Source: Neorickettsia findlayensis
Lineage (GTDB): Bacteria; Pseudomonadota; Alphaproteobacteria; Rickettsiales; Anaplasmataceae
Length of the DNA stretch: 64,000 nt
NCBI RefSeq assembly: GCF_009856525.1
Contig: NZ_CP047224.1
Coordinates: forward strand, 744,001-808,000
Direction: 5' to 3'
How positions within the stretch are numbered: the stretch's first letter is position 1; each line of letters opens with the position of its first letter. The position numbers were made by a program, and so were the translations under genes. This document shows positions 53,712 to 63,211 of the stretch, piece by piece. The notes under the pieces are model-generated. The model searched no databases, was not told where the DNA came from, and worked only from the letters and a program-made list of their open reading frames with translations.

Positions 53712-55184
53712 ATGCCTTTAATTTTGTGTATACTGGATGGCTGGGGGGTTTCACCTCAAGACAAGTATAATGCTATCCGCCAAGCTAGAACCCCACACTA
53801 TGACGTACTGTTAGAAAAGTTTCCGCATTCACTTCTTTCCGCAAGCAGCCTAGAAGTAGGTTTACCAGAAGGACAAATGGGTAACTCAGAAGTTGGTCAC
53901 ATGACCATAGGTAGCGGAAGGATTATATATCATGATCTTGTTCGAGTTAACCACGAGCTTGAAAAAATCGACAAAAATCCTCAGTTAAGTGCGTTTGCAA
54001 GCAAACTCAAAGGGAAGAGGTGTCATCTTGTCGGACTCTTATCTGATGGAGGAGTACACTCTCACGTCGCACATATAAACAAAATCTCAAACTACCTCAC
54101 ATCGCATGGAGTAACTGTGTGTATACATGCATTCTTAGACGGTCGTGACACAGCACCAAAAGCAGCAAAGCAATATTTCACAGAAGAGAACACGGGAAAA
54201 ATTGCGACTCTGATTGGACGCTACTACGGCATGGACAGAGATAGAAATTGGGACCGAACGGTCGAAGCATATCGCGTTATTGTAAAACCATCAAAGCCCC
54301 AAAGAATCTTCGAAAAAGCAACTGAGGCCATAGAGTATTATTATGCTCAGGGCGTAAGCGACGAGTTTATTCCACCATCAGTGATTGGTGAATATGCAGG
54401 CGCGCAAGATGGAGATGGACTTTTTATAGCAAATTTTCGTCCAGATAGGGCAAGACAAATTACCTCTGAGCTTATTGGTAAAACAAACTTCTGTGAAAAC
54501 AAGATTAAATTCTCAGAAACGATGACAATGAGCCAGTACTTTGAAGAACCTTTACCAACACTGATCCCACGGCATCATATCACGAATACTCTATCAGAAA
54601 TCATCTCAGGTGCTGGAATGCAACAGCTCAAAATCACGGAGACTGAAAAATATGCTCATGTGAGTTACTTTTTTAATGGAGGAAAAGAGGCAGCTTTTCC
54701 GGGAGAGGAGCGTATTCTGATAAACTCACCACGCGTCAAGACGTATGATTTGTACCCAAAAATGGCAGCCTTAGAGATAACTGATGCACTTATCGAGGCG
54801 ATAAGGTCAAAAAGGTTTGACTTCATTGTGGTCAACTACGCAAACGCCGATATGGTGGGCCATACTGGAAACATGTCAGCAACTATCGAGGCGATAGAGA
54901 CATTAGATAACTGCCTTGGCAAGCTATATAAAGAGGCCTGCGAACTTAACGGATACGAAATGATAATCACCTCAGATCATGGTAACGCAGAATGTATGTA
55001 CGACCACTCTACAAAGCTCTCGAACACAGCTCACACAACAAACCTAGTACCATTCATTGTAGTGTCAAAAAGGGTGAAACGTGTAAACAACGGAGGCTTA
55101 TACAACATCGCTGGAACCGTCCTCAAGCTTCTCGACATAGAAAAACCAACAGAACTAGCCAGTGACCTTATTTATCTCGAATAG
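53712..55184 (+). CDS. gpmI: 2,3-bisphosphoglycerate-independent phosphoglycerate mutase
   Basis: Mn-dependent glycolytic enzyme interconverting 3- and 2-phosphoglycerate. The 490-residue protein begins MPLILCILDGWG with the metal Asp, has the catalytic Ser in GQMGNSEVGHMTIG (about residue 61), GVHSHVAHI and FLDGRDTAPKA in the transferase insert, and the C-terminal metal motifs VNYANADMVGHTG and TSDHGNAE. Complete. Anaplasmataceae generally use this gluconeogenic branch. Convergent with the hydrolase gene after 15 nt. Confidence 0.97.
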   Translation: MPLILCILDGWGVSPQDKYNAIRQARTPHYDVLLEKFPHSLLSASSLEVGLPEGQMGNSEVGHMTIGSGRIIYHDLVRVNHELEKIDKNPQLSAFASKLKGKRCHLVGLLSDGGVHSHVAHINKISNYLTSHGVTVCIHAFLDGRDTAPKAAKQYFTEENTGKIATLIGRYYGMDRDRNWDRTVEAYRVIVKPSKPQRIFEKATEAIEYYYAQGVSDEFIPPSVIGEYAGAQDGDGLFIANFRPDRARQITSELIGKTNFCENKIKFSETMTMSQYFEEPLPTLIPRHHITNTLSEIISGAGMQQLKITETEKYAHVSYFFNGGKEAAFPGEERILINSPRVKTYDLYPKMAALEITDALIEAIRSKRFDFIVVNYANADMVGHTGNMSATIEAIETLDNCLGKLYKEACELNGYEMIITSDHGNAECMYDHSTKLSNTAHTTNLVPFIVVSKRVKRVNNGGLYNIAGTVLKLLDIEKPTELASDLIYLE

Positions 55185-55199
55185 CCACCCACGGAGCAA

Positions 55200-55940
55200 C
55201 TAAGCCTGTTCCTCAACCAGAATCCGTTCCTCAATGTCAGTATCATGATAGACGTCTTCGTCCTCGCAAGGGATACGTACCGGCGCTGTAGAGAAAGCAA
55301 ATGACAAATAATCATCAATCTTTTGCTGTACAAGCCCAAGGTTATAGCTGTCACTCATACGACAGTCGGCACCTTCAAGAATCTCAACTTTAAACTTGCT
55401 CAGCCTCTCTGAAACGGGAGAGGTAAGTTTAATTAGATCAGCAGCATCACAAAATTGGTCTTGATCCCCCTGAACAATCAAGCCAGGAACAATACACGGA
55501 GACAAAAAAGAAAAGTCATACACCTTCAATGGAAGGGCTACTGCTACAAAGCCCGAAATTTCGGGTCTTCGCATAACTAGATTCAGCGCAAGCCAAGCAC
55601 CAAAAGAGAACCCAGAAACCCAAAACGAACTTACCAGTGGATAACACGACTGCAGCCACTCTATAGCCGCATTAGCATCCTTGATTAAATCCTCATCCCG
55701 TACGCTAACCTGACCGGAAGAATACCCAACCCCCCTGTAATTCATTCTGAGAACCGAAAAACCCTTGCTAGCAAAACAAGAGTAAATAGACTTCACAACC
55801 TTGTTTTTCATCGTAGCACCATATCTCGGATTAGGTGGCAGAACGAGCGCTACCGATTGGGCACCAGGAACATCATGATAATACCCATGGAGCTTGCCCA
55901 AAGAGCTAGCAAAAAGTATTTCAGAACCTTCCCCTTTCAT
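55200..55940 (-). CDS. Alpha/beta hydrolase (dienelactone hydrolase-like)
   Basis: A 246-residue alpha/beta-fold protein. LPPNPRYGATMKNKVV and RMNYRGVGYSSG are typical of the small hydrolase/peptidase-like group seen in most alphaproteobacteria, with the elbow SGFSFGAWLAL (Ser about residue 111). The expected third catalytic residue is less clear: the region near GADCRMSD lacks the usual GxxHxF. Substrate unknown; the protein may be inactive as a classical hydrolase. Confidence 0.8.
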   Translation of the reverse strand: MKGEGSEILFASSLGKLHGYYHDVPGAQSVALVLPPNPRYGATMKNKVVKSIYSCFASKGFSVLRMNYRGVGYSSGQVSVRDEDLIKDANAAIEWLQSCYPLVSSFWVSGFSFGAWLALNLVMRRPEISGFVAVALPLKVYDFSFLSPCIVPGLIVQGDQDQFCDAADLIKLTSPVSERLSKFKVEILEGADCRMSDSYNLGLVQQKIDDYLSFAFSTAPVRIPCEDEDVYHDTDIEERILVEEQA

Positions 55941-56171
55941 AGTACGAATAAAAACACTCTAGCAAACGTGTGCACCCATGAATCATGCAGCATAAAACGC
56001 AGAACCGTTACCACTTGTTGAACAGATGAAAAAAGCACAGACGAACATATATTTTGTAACTAATGGGATAAAAAAGCAATATGCTAAACTTTTTCATGTA
56101 ACCTTTGCACCTGAATGGGGCTCTAGTACACAACTATGAAATGAAGTAACAAATGTGTTAGAGTGGCTTCA

Positions 56172-57701
56172 ATGCTTTTTGCTCGTCCTATGCGCTATTA
56201 CATCACCACACCAGTGTATTATGTAAACGACAATCCACATATAGGTCACGCATACAGCAGTTTGATAGCTGATGTACTAACAAGAGCACTTAGATTGCTC
56301 GGTCATGAAGTGCGTTTCACAACAGGAACTGATGAGCACGGACAAAAAGTACAAAACACAGCCAAAAAACATGGAAAATGTGAAACAGACTTTGTAGACC
56401 ATGTAAGCAAACGCTTTCGCGATTTATGTGTGGCAATGCATTATGATTTCTCTGACTTCATACGCACAACTGAGACAAGACATAAGGATGCTGTTCAAGC
56501 ACTGTGGAGTATATTAAGTAAGAATGAGTTTATTTTCTTAGATGAGTACTCAGGATGGTACTCCGAGAGAGATGAAGCCTTTTACACAGAAGCCGAACTG
56601 CAGAATGGCCTTGCTCCGACAGGAGCACCCGTCTCGTGGACAAAAGAAGCATGTTACTTTTTTAAACTTTCTCAATTCTCTGAACCACTGAAGAAATTCT
56701 ATGCTGAGAATCCAACATTTATACAACCAAAAAGTAGATTTAATGAGATGTTGGCCTTCCTTAAGGCTGGCATGCACGACCTATCTATTTCTAGAACTCG
56801 AGTCCAATGGGGAATAAATGTTCCAGATGACGCAATACACACAGTGTATGTCTGGCTTGATGCATTGACGAATTATATCTCTTCCGTTGGCTATCCCGAT
56901 ACAAGTACTGACTCTTTATTCTCCGCTTTTTGGGATAATGCACGTGTAATACACATAATAGGAAAGGACATATTACGTTTTCACTCAATATACTGGCCAG
57001 CTTTCCTTATGGCAGCAAATTTGAAAACGCCCGATGTGATACTTGCACACGGTTGGTGGCTTAATGATGGCGAGAAAATTTCGAAATCACTTGGAAATAT
57101 AATAGACCCATTTGAATTAATTTCTGAATTTGGTGTAGATCCAATAAGATATTTCCTAATAAGAGAAATAACTGTTGGAAAAGATGGCAACTTCAGTACG
57201 GCAAGTTTAAAAGGACGAATCAACACTGAACTAGCTGACAATATAGGAAACCTTTTACATAGAACACTCACTTTGACAGTCAGGCTGCTCGGCCCAAAAG
57301 TAAGTGAAATCTACGAATCAGAAAATGAGCTCCTGGAATTTGCGTACTCACTAGCTAAAGGCTACAAAAATGACATCGAACTGCTCGACCTTAATAGTAG
57401 CTTGGATAGGATAATACAACTTTCCAGCAAGGCAAACGAGTATATATCCACAGAGGAGCCGTGGAAATTAAAGGAAAAACCTGAGACGGCAGGTAGAATC
57501 TTATATTCAGTGCTAGAAGCACTCAGAATAATTGCTATAGGACTTCAGCCATTTATTCCTCAATCTGCAAGCACCATGCTAGACCTGCTTGCAGTTCCAG
57601 CGGGGGAACGAAAACTAGCAAATATGCACAGGGAGTCACGCGTCAAACCCGGCACACAGATCACGCTACCGGTCTCGCCACTATTCAAGAAACATCGGTA
57701 G
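56172..57701 (+). CDS. metG: Methionyl-tRNA synthetase
   Basis: Class I aminoacyl-tRNA synthetase. NPHIGHAYSSLIADVL has the HIGH motif, GTDEHGQKVQ follows, and KISKSLGN replaces the canonical KMSKS. The Zn-binding insertion is of the short type without Cys knuckles, as in many alphaproteobacteria (about 509 residues, no C-terminal tRNA-binding appendage). Start: ATG at 56172 after GAGTGG; a GTG at 56163 or ATG at 56190 (MRYYITTP) are alternatives. About 230 nt upstream (55941-56171) hold no gene. Confidence 0.95.
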   Translation: MLFARPMRYYITTPVYYVNDNPHIGHAYSSLIADVLTRALRLLGHEVRFTTGTDEHGQKVQNTAKKHGKCETDFVDHVSKRFRDLCVAMHYDFSDFIRTTETRHKDAVQALWSILSKNEFIFLDEYSGWYSERDEAFYTEAELQNGLAPTGAPVSWTKEACYFFKLSQFSEPLKKFYAENPTFIQPKSRFNEMLAFLKAGMHDLSISRTRVQWGINVPDDAIHTVYVWLDALTNYISSVGYPDTSTDSLFSAFWDNARVIHIIGKDILRFHSIYWPAFLMAANLKTPDVILAHGWWLNDGEKISKSLGNIIDPFELISEFGVDPIRYFLIREITVGKDGNFSTASLKGRINTELADNIGNLLHRTLTLTVRLLGPKVSEIYESENELLEFAYSLAKGYKNDIELLDLNSSLDRIIQLSSKANEYISTEEPWKLKEKPETAGRILYSVLEALRIIAIGLQPFIPQSASTMLDLLAVPAGERKLANMHRESRVKPGTQITLPVSPLFKKHR

Positions 57702-57736
57702 TTACAGCAACTCCACACGTACAGAGAGCAACTGCA

Positions 57737-58045
57737 CTAGGAGAACATAGCAACCCATTCCTTGAGTTGCGACAATGACAAAACCCCGACTTTGCGATCC
57801 ACAATTTTTCCGTCTTTAAATAGTATCAACGTTGGAACAGCCCTTACACCATTAGAAACAGCTAAATCCTGACCAGGACCATCTATATTGACTTTATATA
57901 CTTTCACATCCTCGGTGGACTCTGCAAAAGCGTCAAGTGTAGGAATTAATTGCTTGCACGGCGCACACCAATCTGCCCAAAAATCCAAAAGGACAAGGCC
58001 AGAAGAACCAGAAACTTGCGTAGGAAAATCACTTAGCTCATCCAT
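57737..58045 (-). CDS. trxA: Thioredoxin
   Basis: A 102-residue cytosolic thioredoxin. FWADWCAPCKQLIP has the classical WCxPC active site at about residues 27-31, the buried Asp is in VLLDFWAD, and the cis-Pro in VRAVPTLILFKDG. Last gene of a minus-strand row rplU-rpmA-trmD-rplS-trxA with short gaps; likely cotranscribed with rplS (10 nt between). Confidence 0.95.
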   Translation of the reverse strand: MDELSDFPTQVSGSSGLVLLDFWADWCAPCKQLIPTLDAFAESTEDVKVYKVNIDGPGQDLAVSNGVRAVPTLILFKDGKIVDRKVGVLSLSQLKEWVAMFS

Positions 58046-58055
58046 ATGAAACTCT

Positions 58056-58418
58056 TTAATTGCGGTATTCTTTCTTTATTCTGGTTGCCTTTCCTGTGAG
58101 AGCCCTAATGTAATAAAGCTTAGCTCTTCTAACCTTACCCTCTCTCTCAACTGAAATGGACTTAATAGAAGGCCAATACAAACGAAAAGTACGCTCTACG
58201 TAAACATCATGCACAGAAAGCTTGCGCAATGTAAAAGAAGAGTGCACACCCTTGTTGCTTTTTCCAATACAAAGACCTTTAAAAATTTGAGTACGTCCAG
58301 AAGTACCTTGGACATAAAACTCTACACTCATGGTATAGCCAGCCCTGAACTCGGGATAGTTCCTACCTTCAGAAAGAGCTTCCCTCTGAGCTTCATTAAA
58401 TTTAGCTAAGACACCCAT
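58056..58418 (-). CDS. rplS: 50S ribosomal protein L19
   Basis: A 120-residue protein at the subunit interface. Family pattern: FRAGYTMSVEFYVQG, RTQIFKGLCIGKSNKG, the SSFTLRKLS segment, VERTFRLYWPSIKSISV and KLYYIRAL. The bacterial L19 motif SFTVRKIS is altered only slightly (SFTLRKLS). Follows trmD by 23 nt on the minus strand, the usual trmD-rplS pairing. Confidence 0.95.
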   Translation of the reverse strand: MGVLAKFNEAQREALSEGRNYPEFRAGYTMSVEFYVQGTSGRTQIFKGLCIGKSNKGVHSSFTLRKLSVHDVYVERTFRLYWPSIKSISVEREGKVRRAKLYYIRALTGKATRIKKEYRN

Positions 58419-58441
58419 ATCGACTTGTTATAAAATCAAAC

Positions 58442-59119
58442 CTAACTTTCTTCCACAACCAGATCCGGCCTATTTCTGCCCGTAGCGGCTGCAGCGGAGT
58501 TAATTCTCCACTCATTTATTTTCCTGTGGTTCCCACTCATAAGGACTTCAGGAACACTCAACCCTTTCCAAGAGTTCGGCCGTGTATAATGGTCGTACTC
58601 TAACGAGGGGCCAACAAAGCTCTCACACTTGAGACTCTCCAGATTGCCCAAAACCCCGGGAATACATCTAACACAACTATCTATCACTGCCATAGCAGCA
58701 ATCTCGCCACCAGAAAGTACGTAATCACCGACACTGAGCTCCTCAACATTGTAGTAATTCAAGAATCTTTGGTCAACTCCCTCGAAGCGCCCACAAATTA
58801 ACAAGACACTACCAGCTTCCACTAGACTAGCGGTAGAGTTCTGTACGAACCTCGTGCCCCTAGGACTAAGAAATATACGCCTCTCTACGTTATAAGCAGA
58901 GCTCGCGTACTCAAACGCTTCACCCAAGACATCGGCACGCATTACCATACCAGGTCCCCCACCATAAGGAGTATCATCAACGCGACTATTTACAGCAAAG
59001 CGCCTTATCGGAACCACTTCGAGGGACCAACACCCACTAGCCAATCCTCTACCGACAACCGATAAACCCAAAGGTCCGGGGAAAACCTCTGGAAACATCG
59101 TCAGAACGACGAAACGCAC
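58442..59119 (-). CDS. trmD: tRNA (guanine37-N1)-methyltransferase
   Basis: SPOUT-class enzyme methylating G37 of tRNAs read by CUN, CCN, CGG codons. The 225-residue protein has VDDTPYGGGPGMVMR, the knot region LLICGRFEGVDQRFL and SVGDYVLSGGEIAAM (SAM-binding trefoil knot), and the C-terminal YTRPNSWKGLSVPEVLMSGNH, all hallmarks. About 10 nt separate it from rpmA upstream. Confidence 0.96.
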   Translation of the reverse strand: MRFVVLTMFPEVFPGPLGLSVVGRGLASGCWSLEVVPIRRFAVNSRVDDTPYGGGPGMVMRADVLGEAFEYASSAYNVERRIFLSPRGTRFVQNSTASLVEAGSVLLICGRFEGVDQRFLNYYNVEELSVGDYVLSGGEIAAMAVIDSCVRCIPGVLGNLESLKCESFVGPSLEYDHYTRPNSWKGLSVPEVLMSGNHRKINEWRINSAAAATGRNRPDLVVEES

Positions 59120-59129
59120 GACAGGGAAT

Positions 59130-59378
59130 CTACGTTACGTGAACAAAACGTCGACCCTTCAGACCAACAGAGAACGACACGGAGCCAGACTTCATAGCAA
59201 AAATGGTATGATCGCTACCCATTCCAACATTCCTGCCAGGATGAAACTTCGTTCCACGCTGTCTGACTATTATGTCACCCGGAATTACGCTCTCGCTGCC
59301 AAATTTCTTTACGCCTAACCTCTTACCTATCGAATCCCTACCGTTGCTACTACTACCACCGGCTTTCTTCGTTGCCAT
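59130..59378 (-). CDS. rpmA: 50S ribosomal protein L27
   Basis: An 82-residue protein whose N-terminal tail reaches the peptidyl-transferase centre. [20 protein letters not shown] is the conserved start and [19 protein letters not shown] the core. Pairs with rplU upstream, a 50-nt gap between. No N-terminal cleavage extension of the Firmicute type. Confidence 0.97.
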   Translation of the reverse strand: MATKKAGGSSSNGRDSIGKRLGVKKFGSESVIPGDIIVRQRGTKFHPGRNVGMGSDHTIFAMKSGSVSFSVGLKGRRFVHVT

Positions 59379-59428
59379 AAGATTCTACAAAAAATAATAA
59401 AAAATAGACCCCTAAGCTGAAAAGTCAA

Positions 59429-59728
59429 TTACAAAGCAATATCCGTAACTCTGAGAATCGTCACATACTGTCTATGTCCATTCCGCCTACGCGAATTTTT
59501 TCTGCGCCTCTTCTTGAAAATAACAAGCTTTTCACCTCTTTCCTGTGCCAGAACTGAGGCCTTAACCGTACCAACACCAAAATGAGGCTTGGTCTCTCCA
59601 TCAAGGACACACTTCACACAAGAAATCTCAACCTCTTCCCCTGGTTCAGCAGGGATTTTCTCCACACTGATAACCTGTCCTTTTCTGACAAGGTACTGTT
59701 TACTTCCTTGTTCAACTACCGCAAGCAT
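59429..59728 (-). CDS. rplU: 50S ribosomal protein L21
   Basis: A 99-residue protein binding 23S rRNA. LAVVEQGSKQYLVRKGQVISVEKIP opens it and the basic KKRRRKNSRRRNGHRQ block with VTILRVTDI closes it, as in bacterial L21. The gene begins the rplU-rpmA row; a promoter should lie in 59729-59840 but none is obvious. Confidence 0.95.
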   Translation of the reverse strand: MLAVVEQGSKQYLVRKGQVISVEKIPAEPGEEVEISCVKCVLDGETKPHFGVGTVKASVLAQERGEKLVIFKKRRRKNSRRRNGHRQYVTILRVTDIAL

Positions 59729-59840
59729 AAAGGCATCCCCGACACCACTGGGTAAGATTGTAAATCGTGACTCAAAAAAAGTAAAGTACAGCCTTACAGG
59801 CCAAGACTTAGGATATTATGCACCGGTATGTCAACACAAC

Positions 59841-60431
59841 TTATACGGCTCTACGATTCGCGAATGCTATTCCCAGTGTTCCCTCATCTAGGTAATCCAT
59901 CTCACTACCCACAGGTATGCCATGCGCCAAAAACGATAATTTCACTTGCATGTCCTTCAAGACTTCAACTATGTACTGTGCAGTCGTCTGGCCCTCTACG
60001 GTCGCGTTGGTAGCAATGATCAGCTCTTTTACAGTTCCAGAAGAAACCTTTAGTTTTAGCTTTTCTATTTGCAACGTTTCGGGAGTAATACCATTCACAA
60101 TGGATAATGCACCATTCAACACATGATATCTTCCACTGTGTACTCCAGCTTTTTCTATTGCCCAGAGATCAGTAATCTCTTCAACTACACATACGATATC
60201 TGAACTTCTTTTAGTGCTTCTACAAATTGAACAGGGTGATTCACTTTCAAGATTTCCGCACAGCTCACAGTGCTTGATTGTCTCATAGAGAACCTGCATC
60301 GCATCAATAAACCGTATCAACGTTGTTTCCTTAGACTTCAATAAATGCAAGACTATTCTCCTTGCTGATTTAGGCCCCAATCCCGGCAAATTTTCAGCAA
60401 GGTTTATTAGAGCTTTTATCTTCTTGTCCAT
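59841..60431 (-). CDS. recR: Recombination protein RecR
   Basis: Works with RecF/RecO to load RecA at gaps. From the ATG at 60431 (MDKKIKAL) it has 196 residues: helix-hairpin-helix LPGLGPKSARRIVLHLL, zinc finger CELCGNL...CSIC, Toprim domain with VCVVEEITDLWAIEKAG (metal Glu), and the C-terminal Walker B-like stretch. An ATG at 60443 would add 4 residues. Divergent to the next gene; their promoters share about 60 nt. Confidence 0.95.
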   Translation of the reverse strand: MDKKIKALINLAENLPGLGPKSARRIVLHLLKSKETTLIRFIDAMQVLYETIKHCELCGNLESESPCSICRSTKRSSDIVCVVEEITDLWAIEKAGVHSGRYHVLNGALSIVNGITPETLQIEKLKLKVSSGTVKELIIATNATVEGQTTAQYIVEVLKDMQVKLSFLAHGIPVGSEMDYLDEGTLGIAFANRRAV

Positions 60432-60460
60432 TAACTTTATCATTCAATCGCGTGTATAAT
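60431..60460 (+). promoter_or_regulatory. Candidate promoter of the DsbA-fold gene
   Basis: TTAACT (60431-60436), 18-nt spacer and a perfect TATAAT (60455-60460). Transcription near 60467 gives a 35-nt leader to the ATG at 60502. The -35 lies inside the recR start. Confidence 0.45.
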
Positions 60461-60501
60461 GATATCCGGGTTTTGCGTCTGCGCACATTCTGTGTTTGTA
60501 T

Positions 60502-61200
60502 ATGTCTTATAAGTGGTTACTCTGTGGCTTAGTTACTCTTGTTTCTTTTTCGCTTGCTTTTTCCGCACCGTTGTCCCTGCACCCTGATGCGTTAAAATTT
60601 AATCCTACAACACTGAAGGTAAGTGAGAATCTTCTCTTTCCTGGCGATTTACCGATAGGTAGCACTGATGCGCCCATTACCATAGTTGATTACTCATCTT
60701 TCTCCTGTACACACTGCAAAGCCGCCTTTGAAAAGCTCATCCTGCCTGTATATGAGAAATATGTTAGGACGGGTAAAGTCATGTTAATCATGAGGGACTT
60801 TCCGCTTGATAAGTTATCGTTCAATGCGTCTGTTTTTCTTATGTGCTACCGCAAAAACACAATGCCTAATGACGAACACGTGATCAGGCTAATAACAAAA
60901 CTCTTTGATGTTGGAAACAACGCAAAAAACAAGGAAGATGCTGAGAAAATGTTTGACGGTATCATTTCGGATGCGAATCTTCACGGGAGCGCAAAAGAGA
61001 AATTTCTCTCCTGTATAGAAGACTTTGCTGCTAAGGATGAGGTATTATATTCGAAACTGTTCGGAATCAAGAAAGTTGGTATTGAGGGTACTCCGGTGCT
61101 TTTCATCAATGGTGAAAGGTACACGGGACCTATGAAATTTTCTTCTTTTGAGAAGAAGATAGAAAAAATTCTGAACGATAAAAGAACTATAGAAGAATAG
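60502..61200 (+). CDS. DsbA-family thiol oxidoreductase, exported
   Basis: A 232-residue periplasmic protein. Signal peptide WLLCGLVTLVSFSLAFSAP; then a DsbA-like thioredoxin domain with DYSSFSCTHCKAAFEKL (CTHC active site, about residue 75) and the cis-Pro in GIEGTPVLFINGERYTGP. Resembles the alphaproteobacterial DsbA/BdbD-like group that oxidises secreted proteins. Start at ATG 60502; a TTG at 60496 is possible. It precedes a second DsbA-fold gene by 255 nt. Confidence 0.9.
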   Translation: MSYKWLLCGLVTLVSFSLAFSAPLSLHPDALKFNPTTLKVSENLLFPGDLPIGSTDAPITIVDYSSFSCTHCKAAFEKLILPVYEKYVRTGKVMLIMRDFPLDKLSFNASVFLMCYRKNTMPNDEHVIRLITKLFDVGNNAKNKEDAEKMFDGIISDANLHGSAKEKFLSCIEDFAAKDEVLYSKLFGIKKVGIEGTPVLFINGERYTGPMKFSSFEKKIEKILNDKRTIEE

Positions 61201-61385
61201 TAAGCAGAATTGGACTAGTTATTCAGTTGAGGTTCACTTACCTCTGGTACTCTCTCCAGCTTAATTTATTAGAACTTGACTACCATACCATGTGATACTC
61301 GGCTTAAGACGGACGCTATGTGTTAGTTTTATACGAAGAGTATAGGCTCACCACTATCACAAATTGCATAAATGGTTAGTTAATG

Positions 61386-61414
61386 TTGACATGACGCAGG
61401 TTAACTAAGACAAT
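61386..61414 (+). promoter_or_regulatory. Candidate promoter of Com1-like gene
   Basis: TTGACA (61386-61391, perfect), 17-nt spacer, GACAAT (61409-61414, four of six). Leader of about 35 nt to the ATG at 61456. Confidence 0.48.
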
Positions 61415-61455
61415 ACTGCGTTGTTGGTTTTGTTGCTGTTCCGCCATCCTGAAAT

Positions 61456-62229
61456 ATGAGAACCTTTTTGTTAGTGCTTGCCCTTGTTGCTATAGCGGGT
61501 TTTCCTTTTGTGTCGAATTGGTATTACGGGCGTGTCAAGGATTCTTATGCGGTCTCGCAAACGGAGAAGATCGTAGAAGAGTACATACAAAGAAATCCGG
61601 AGAAAATACTAGAATCTGTAAATCAGTATCGTCTTGCACAGTTTGAGGAACAGCAAAAACAAAAAGAGCAAGAAACAAACAAGTTGATAGCTCAGCACAA
61701 AAGTGAGGTTTTTGATGCCAACTATCCGTCCTTTGTTGCCGAAAATGCAAAGACTGTCTTGGTTGAGTTTTTTGATGCTTCGTGTGGTTATTGCAAGCTT
61801 GCCTCACAAATTCTACTGAAGATAAAGCGTGATTATCCAAATGTTACTTACACTCTGAGAAATTTGCCGATTCTCGGCCAGAGCTCGTTGGTTGCCGCAA
61901 AGTACGACACCGGTGTTTTTCTTTTTATGAAAGAGAAGGACATCCAGCATTTAAAGTACTCTGACTTTCATTCCAGGCTGATGGCTCATGAGGGTGTTTA
62001 CACACCGGAAGTCGTCACGAAGATCCTTTCTGAAATCAACCTTGATCCGCAGGAAGTGTTGAAATTTATCGAGCAGAATGAGAGTGAAATTTCCAGTATG
62101 ATTGAGGCGACCATACAGCTTGCACAAAAACTACGATTAGATGGAACACCTGTGTTTATCGTTGGTGATAAGATAGTACAGGGTGTGAGCGAAGCTGGGC
62201 TTCGTGAGATGCTTGAAAAGGTATCATAA
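61456..62229 (+). CDS. DsbA/Com1-like thiol-disulfide protein, exported
   Basis: A 257-residue protein with an N-terminal membrane anchor or signal (LLVLALVAIAGFPFVSNWYY), a helical spacer (RNPEKILESVNQYRLAQFEEQQKQKEQE, described in part) and a DsbA-type domain with FFDASCGYCKLA (CGYC site, about residue 111) and GTPVFIVGD with cis-Pro. This layout matches the Com1/ScsC-like proteins of Coxiella and Anaplasmataceae, some with isomerase activity. It may handle disulfides in the Cys-rich VirB6 domains and surface antigens, which is inference. Confidence 0.9.
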   Translation: MRTFLLVLALVAIAGFPFVSNWYYGRVKDSYAVSQTEKIVEEYIQRNPEKILESVNQYRLAQFEEQQKQKEQETNKLIAQHKSEVFDANYPSFVAENAKTVLVEFFDASCGYCKLASQILLKIKRDYPNVTYTLRNLPILGQSSLVAAKYDTGVFLFMKEKDIQHLKYSDFHSRLMAHEGVYTPEVVTKILSEINLDPQEVLKFIEQNESEISSMIEATIQLAQKLRLDGTPVFIVGDKIVQGVSEAGLREMLEKVS

Positions 62230-62623
62230 GCGACCATTTACTTCTAATTGCGGGTTTGAGGCATTTTTGAACAATGCCGCGCCGCTCTTTAGGTCGAGCT
62301 TGCAGTTCTCTTTGTTTAAGCTTCGCTTGTGGCTTTCTTCATAAGCTTTTTACCATCTTGAATGCCACTAGGAGCTAGTTTGCACTGTTTCTCGCTCTCA
62401 CGGAAGTCGCCGTTTCATGGGATCACTCCACAATAAACTTATAATTGAATAGTTATAGAGAATAAGTTTTTATATTTTTTCTGAAATAATTAACAGAATG
62501 TTCAACTTTCCGAGCTAGACTCTGGCCAGACAATTCTGCGTGGCAGGCAAAATTCAGCTGTTGGGCGGACTTTCAAGACAAAAAAGCAACTTCAGAAATA
62601 ATAAATTGGAAAGGAGTACAAAC
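62230..62623. other. Intergenic stretch without a recognised gene
   Basis: I find no tRNA or strong terminator. A GTG at 62540 opens a frame that continues into the next gene, but the strong ribosome-binding site AAAGGAG lies right before the ATG at 62624, so this region is taken as leader. The end 62440-62500 is very AT-rich, as expected near a promoter. Confidence 0.4.
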
Positions 62624-62962
62624 ATGATGTCATTAGAATTTCCTTTACATGACGATGATGCATTTGTTCACGTTGAGGGTAATATAGGAGAATTTAGTCT
62701 CATTTGTGACGGCAAAGAACTATCGCGTGAGCTTTCAAATCTGCAAAGAAAAGACGAAGTCTCATATGTTATAGACCATGATCCTAGATACAATGCGACT
62801 CTGATAGAAACAATAAAAGTTCTTGAACATGATAAAAAAGATGGCACGCTTCCAGAGGACAAAGACAGAACCGAAAACAAGGCAATCATGAATGTCTTGA
62901 AGCGTCTGGATGAAGAAGCAAGGAATGAAAAAGCAAAGTCTGCACAACCACAAAAGAAATAA
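62624..62962 (+). CDS. Small acidic hypothetical protein
   Basis: A 112-residue protein I do not recognise. It begins MMSLEFPLHDDDAF after AAAGGAG, has a short beta-rich first half (VHVEGNIGEFSLICDGKEL) and a charged, helical second half with ENKAIMNVLKRLDEEARNEKAK. No signal peptide or membrane helix. It lies directly upstream of the Ssa-like repeat gene and could belong to the same antigen locus; this is position-based only. A 10-bp inverted repeat follows it. Confidence 0.7.
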   Translation: MMSLEFPLHDDDAFVHVEGNIGEFSLICDGKELSRELSNLQRKDEVSYVIDHDPRYNATLIETIKVLEHDKKDGTLPEDKDRTENKAIMNVLKRLDEEARNEKAKSAQPQKK

Positions 62963-62979
62963 ATTAAAACTTAAGACCA

Positions 62980-63006
62980 CCGACTGTATTTGTCAGATAC
63001 AGTCGG
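62980..63006. terminator. Hairpin after small acidic protein gene
   Basis: CCGACTGTAT (62980-62989) and ATACAGTCGG (62997-63006) form a perfect 10-bp stem with a 7-nt loop, 18 nt after the stop codon. No T tract follows, so termination would need help or it acts as a 3' stabiliser. Confidence 0.5.
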
Positions 63007-63211
63007 GACCGAATTGAGCAGCGGATCATCACATCCTAACCGGTTTGCAATAATGCATACTGTATGATTCACATTTTCAGCATAAGAGGAATAAAATATT
63101 AAGTTTTATGATTTTTCGCAATAAAAATAGATATAAAATTCAGTAGCTTTAGATATTTTTCATAACCAAAGACTATCATCCTTGCATAAAATTCTTAAGA
63201 CGAAAATTATT

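Noticed and set aside
61394..61421. Inverted repeat ACGCAG/CTGCGT upstream of the Com1-like gene
   Set aside because: Only six base pairs with a 16-nt loop overlapping the promoter candidate; likely chance.
62540..62623. GTG start at 62540 for the small acidic protein
   Set aside because: AAAGGAG sits just before the ATG at 62624; no ribosome-binding site precedes the GTG.
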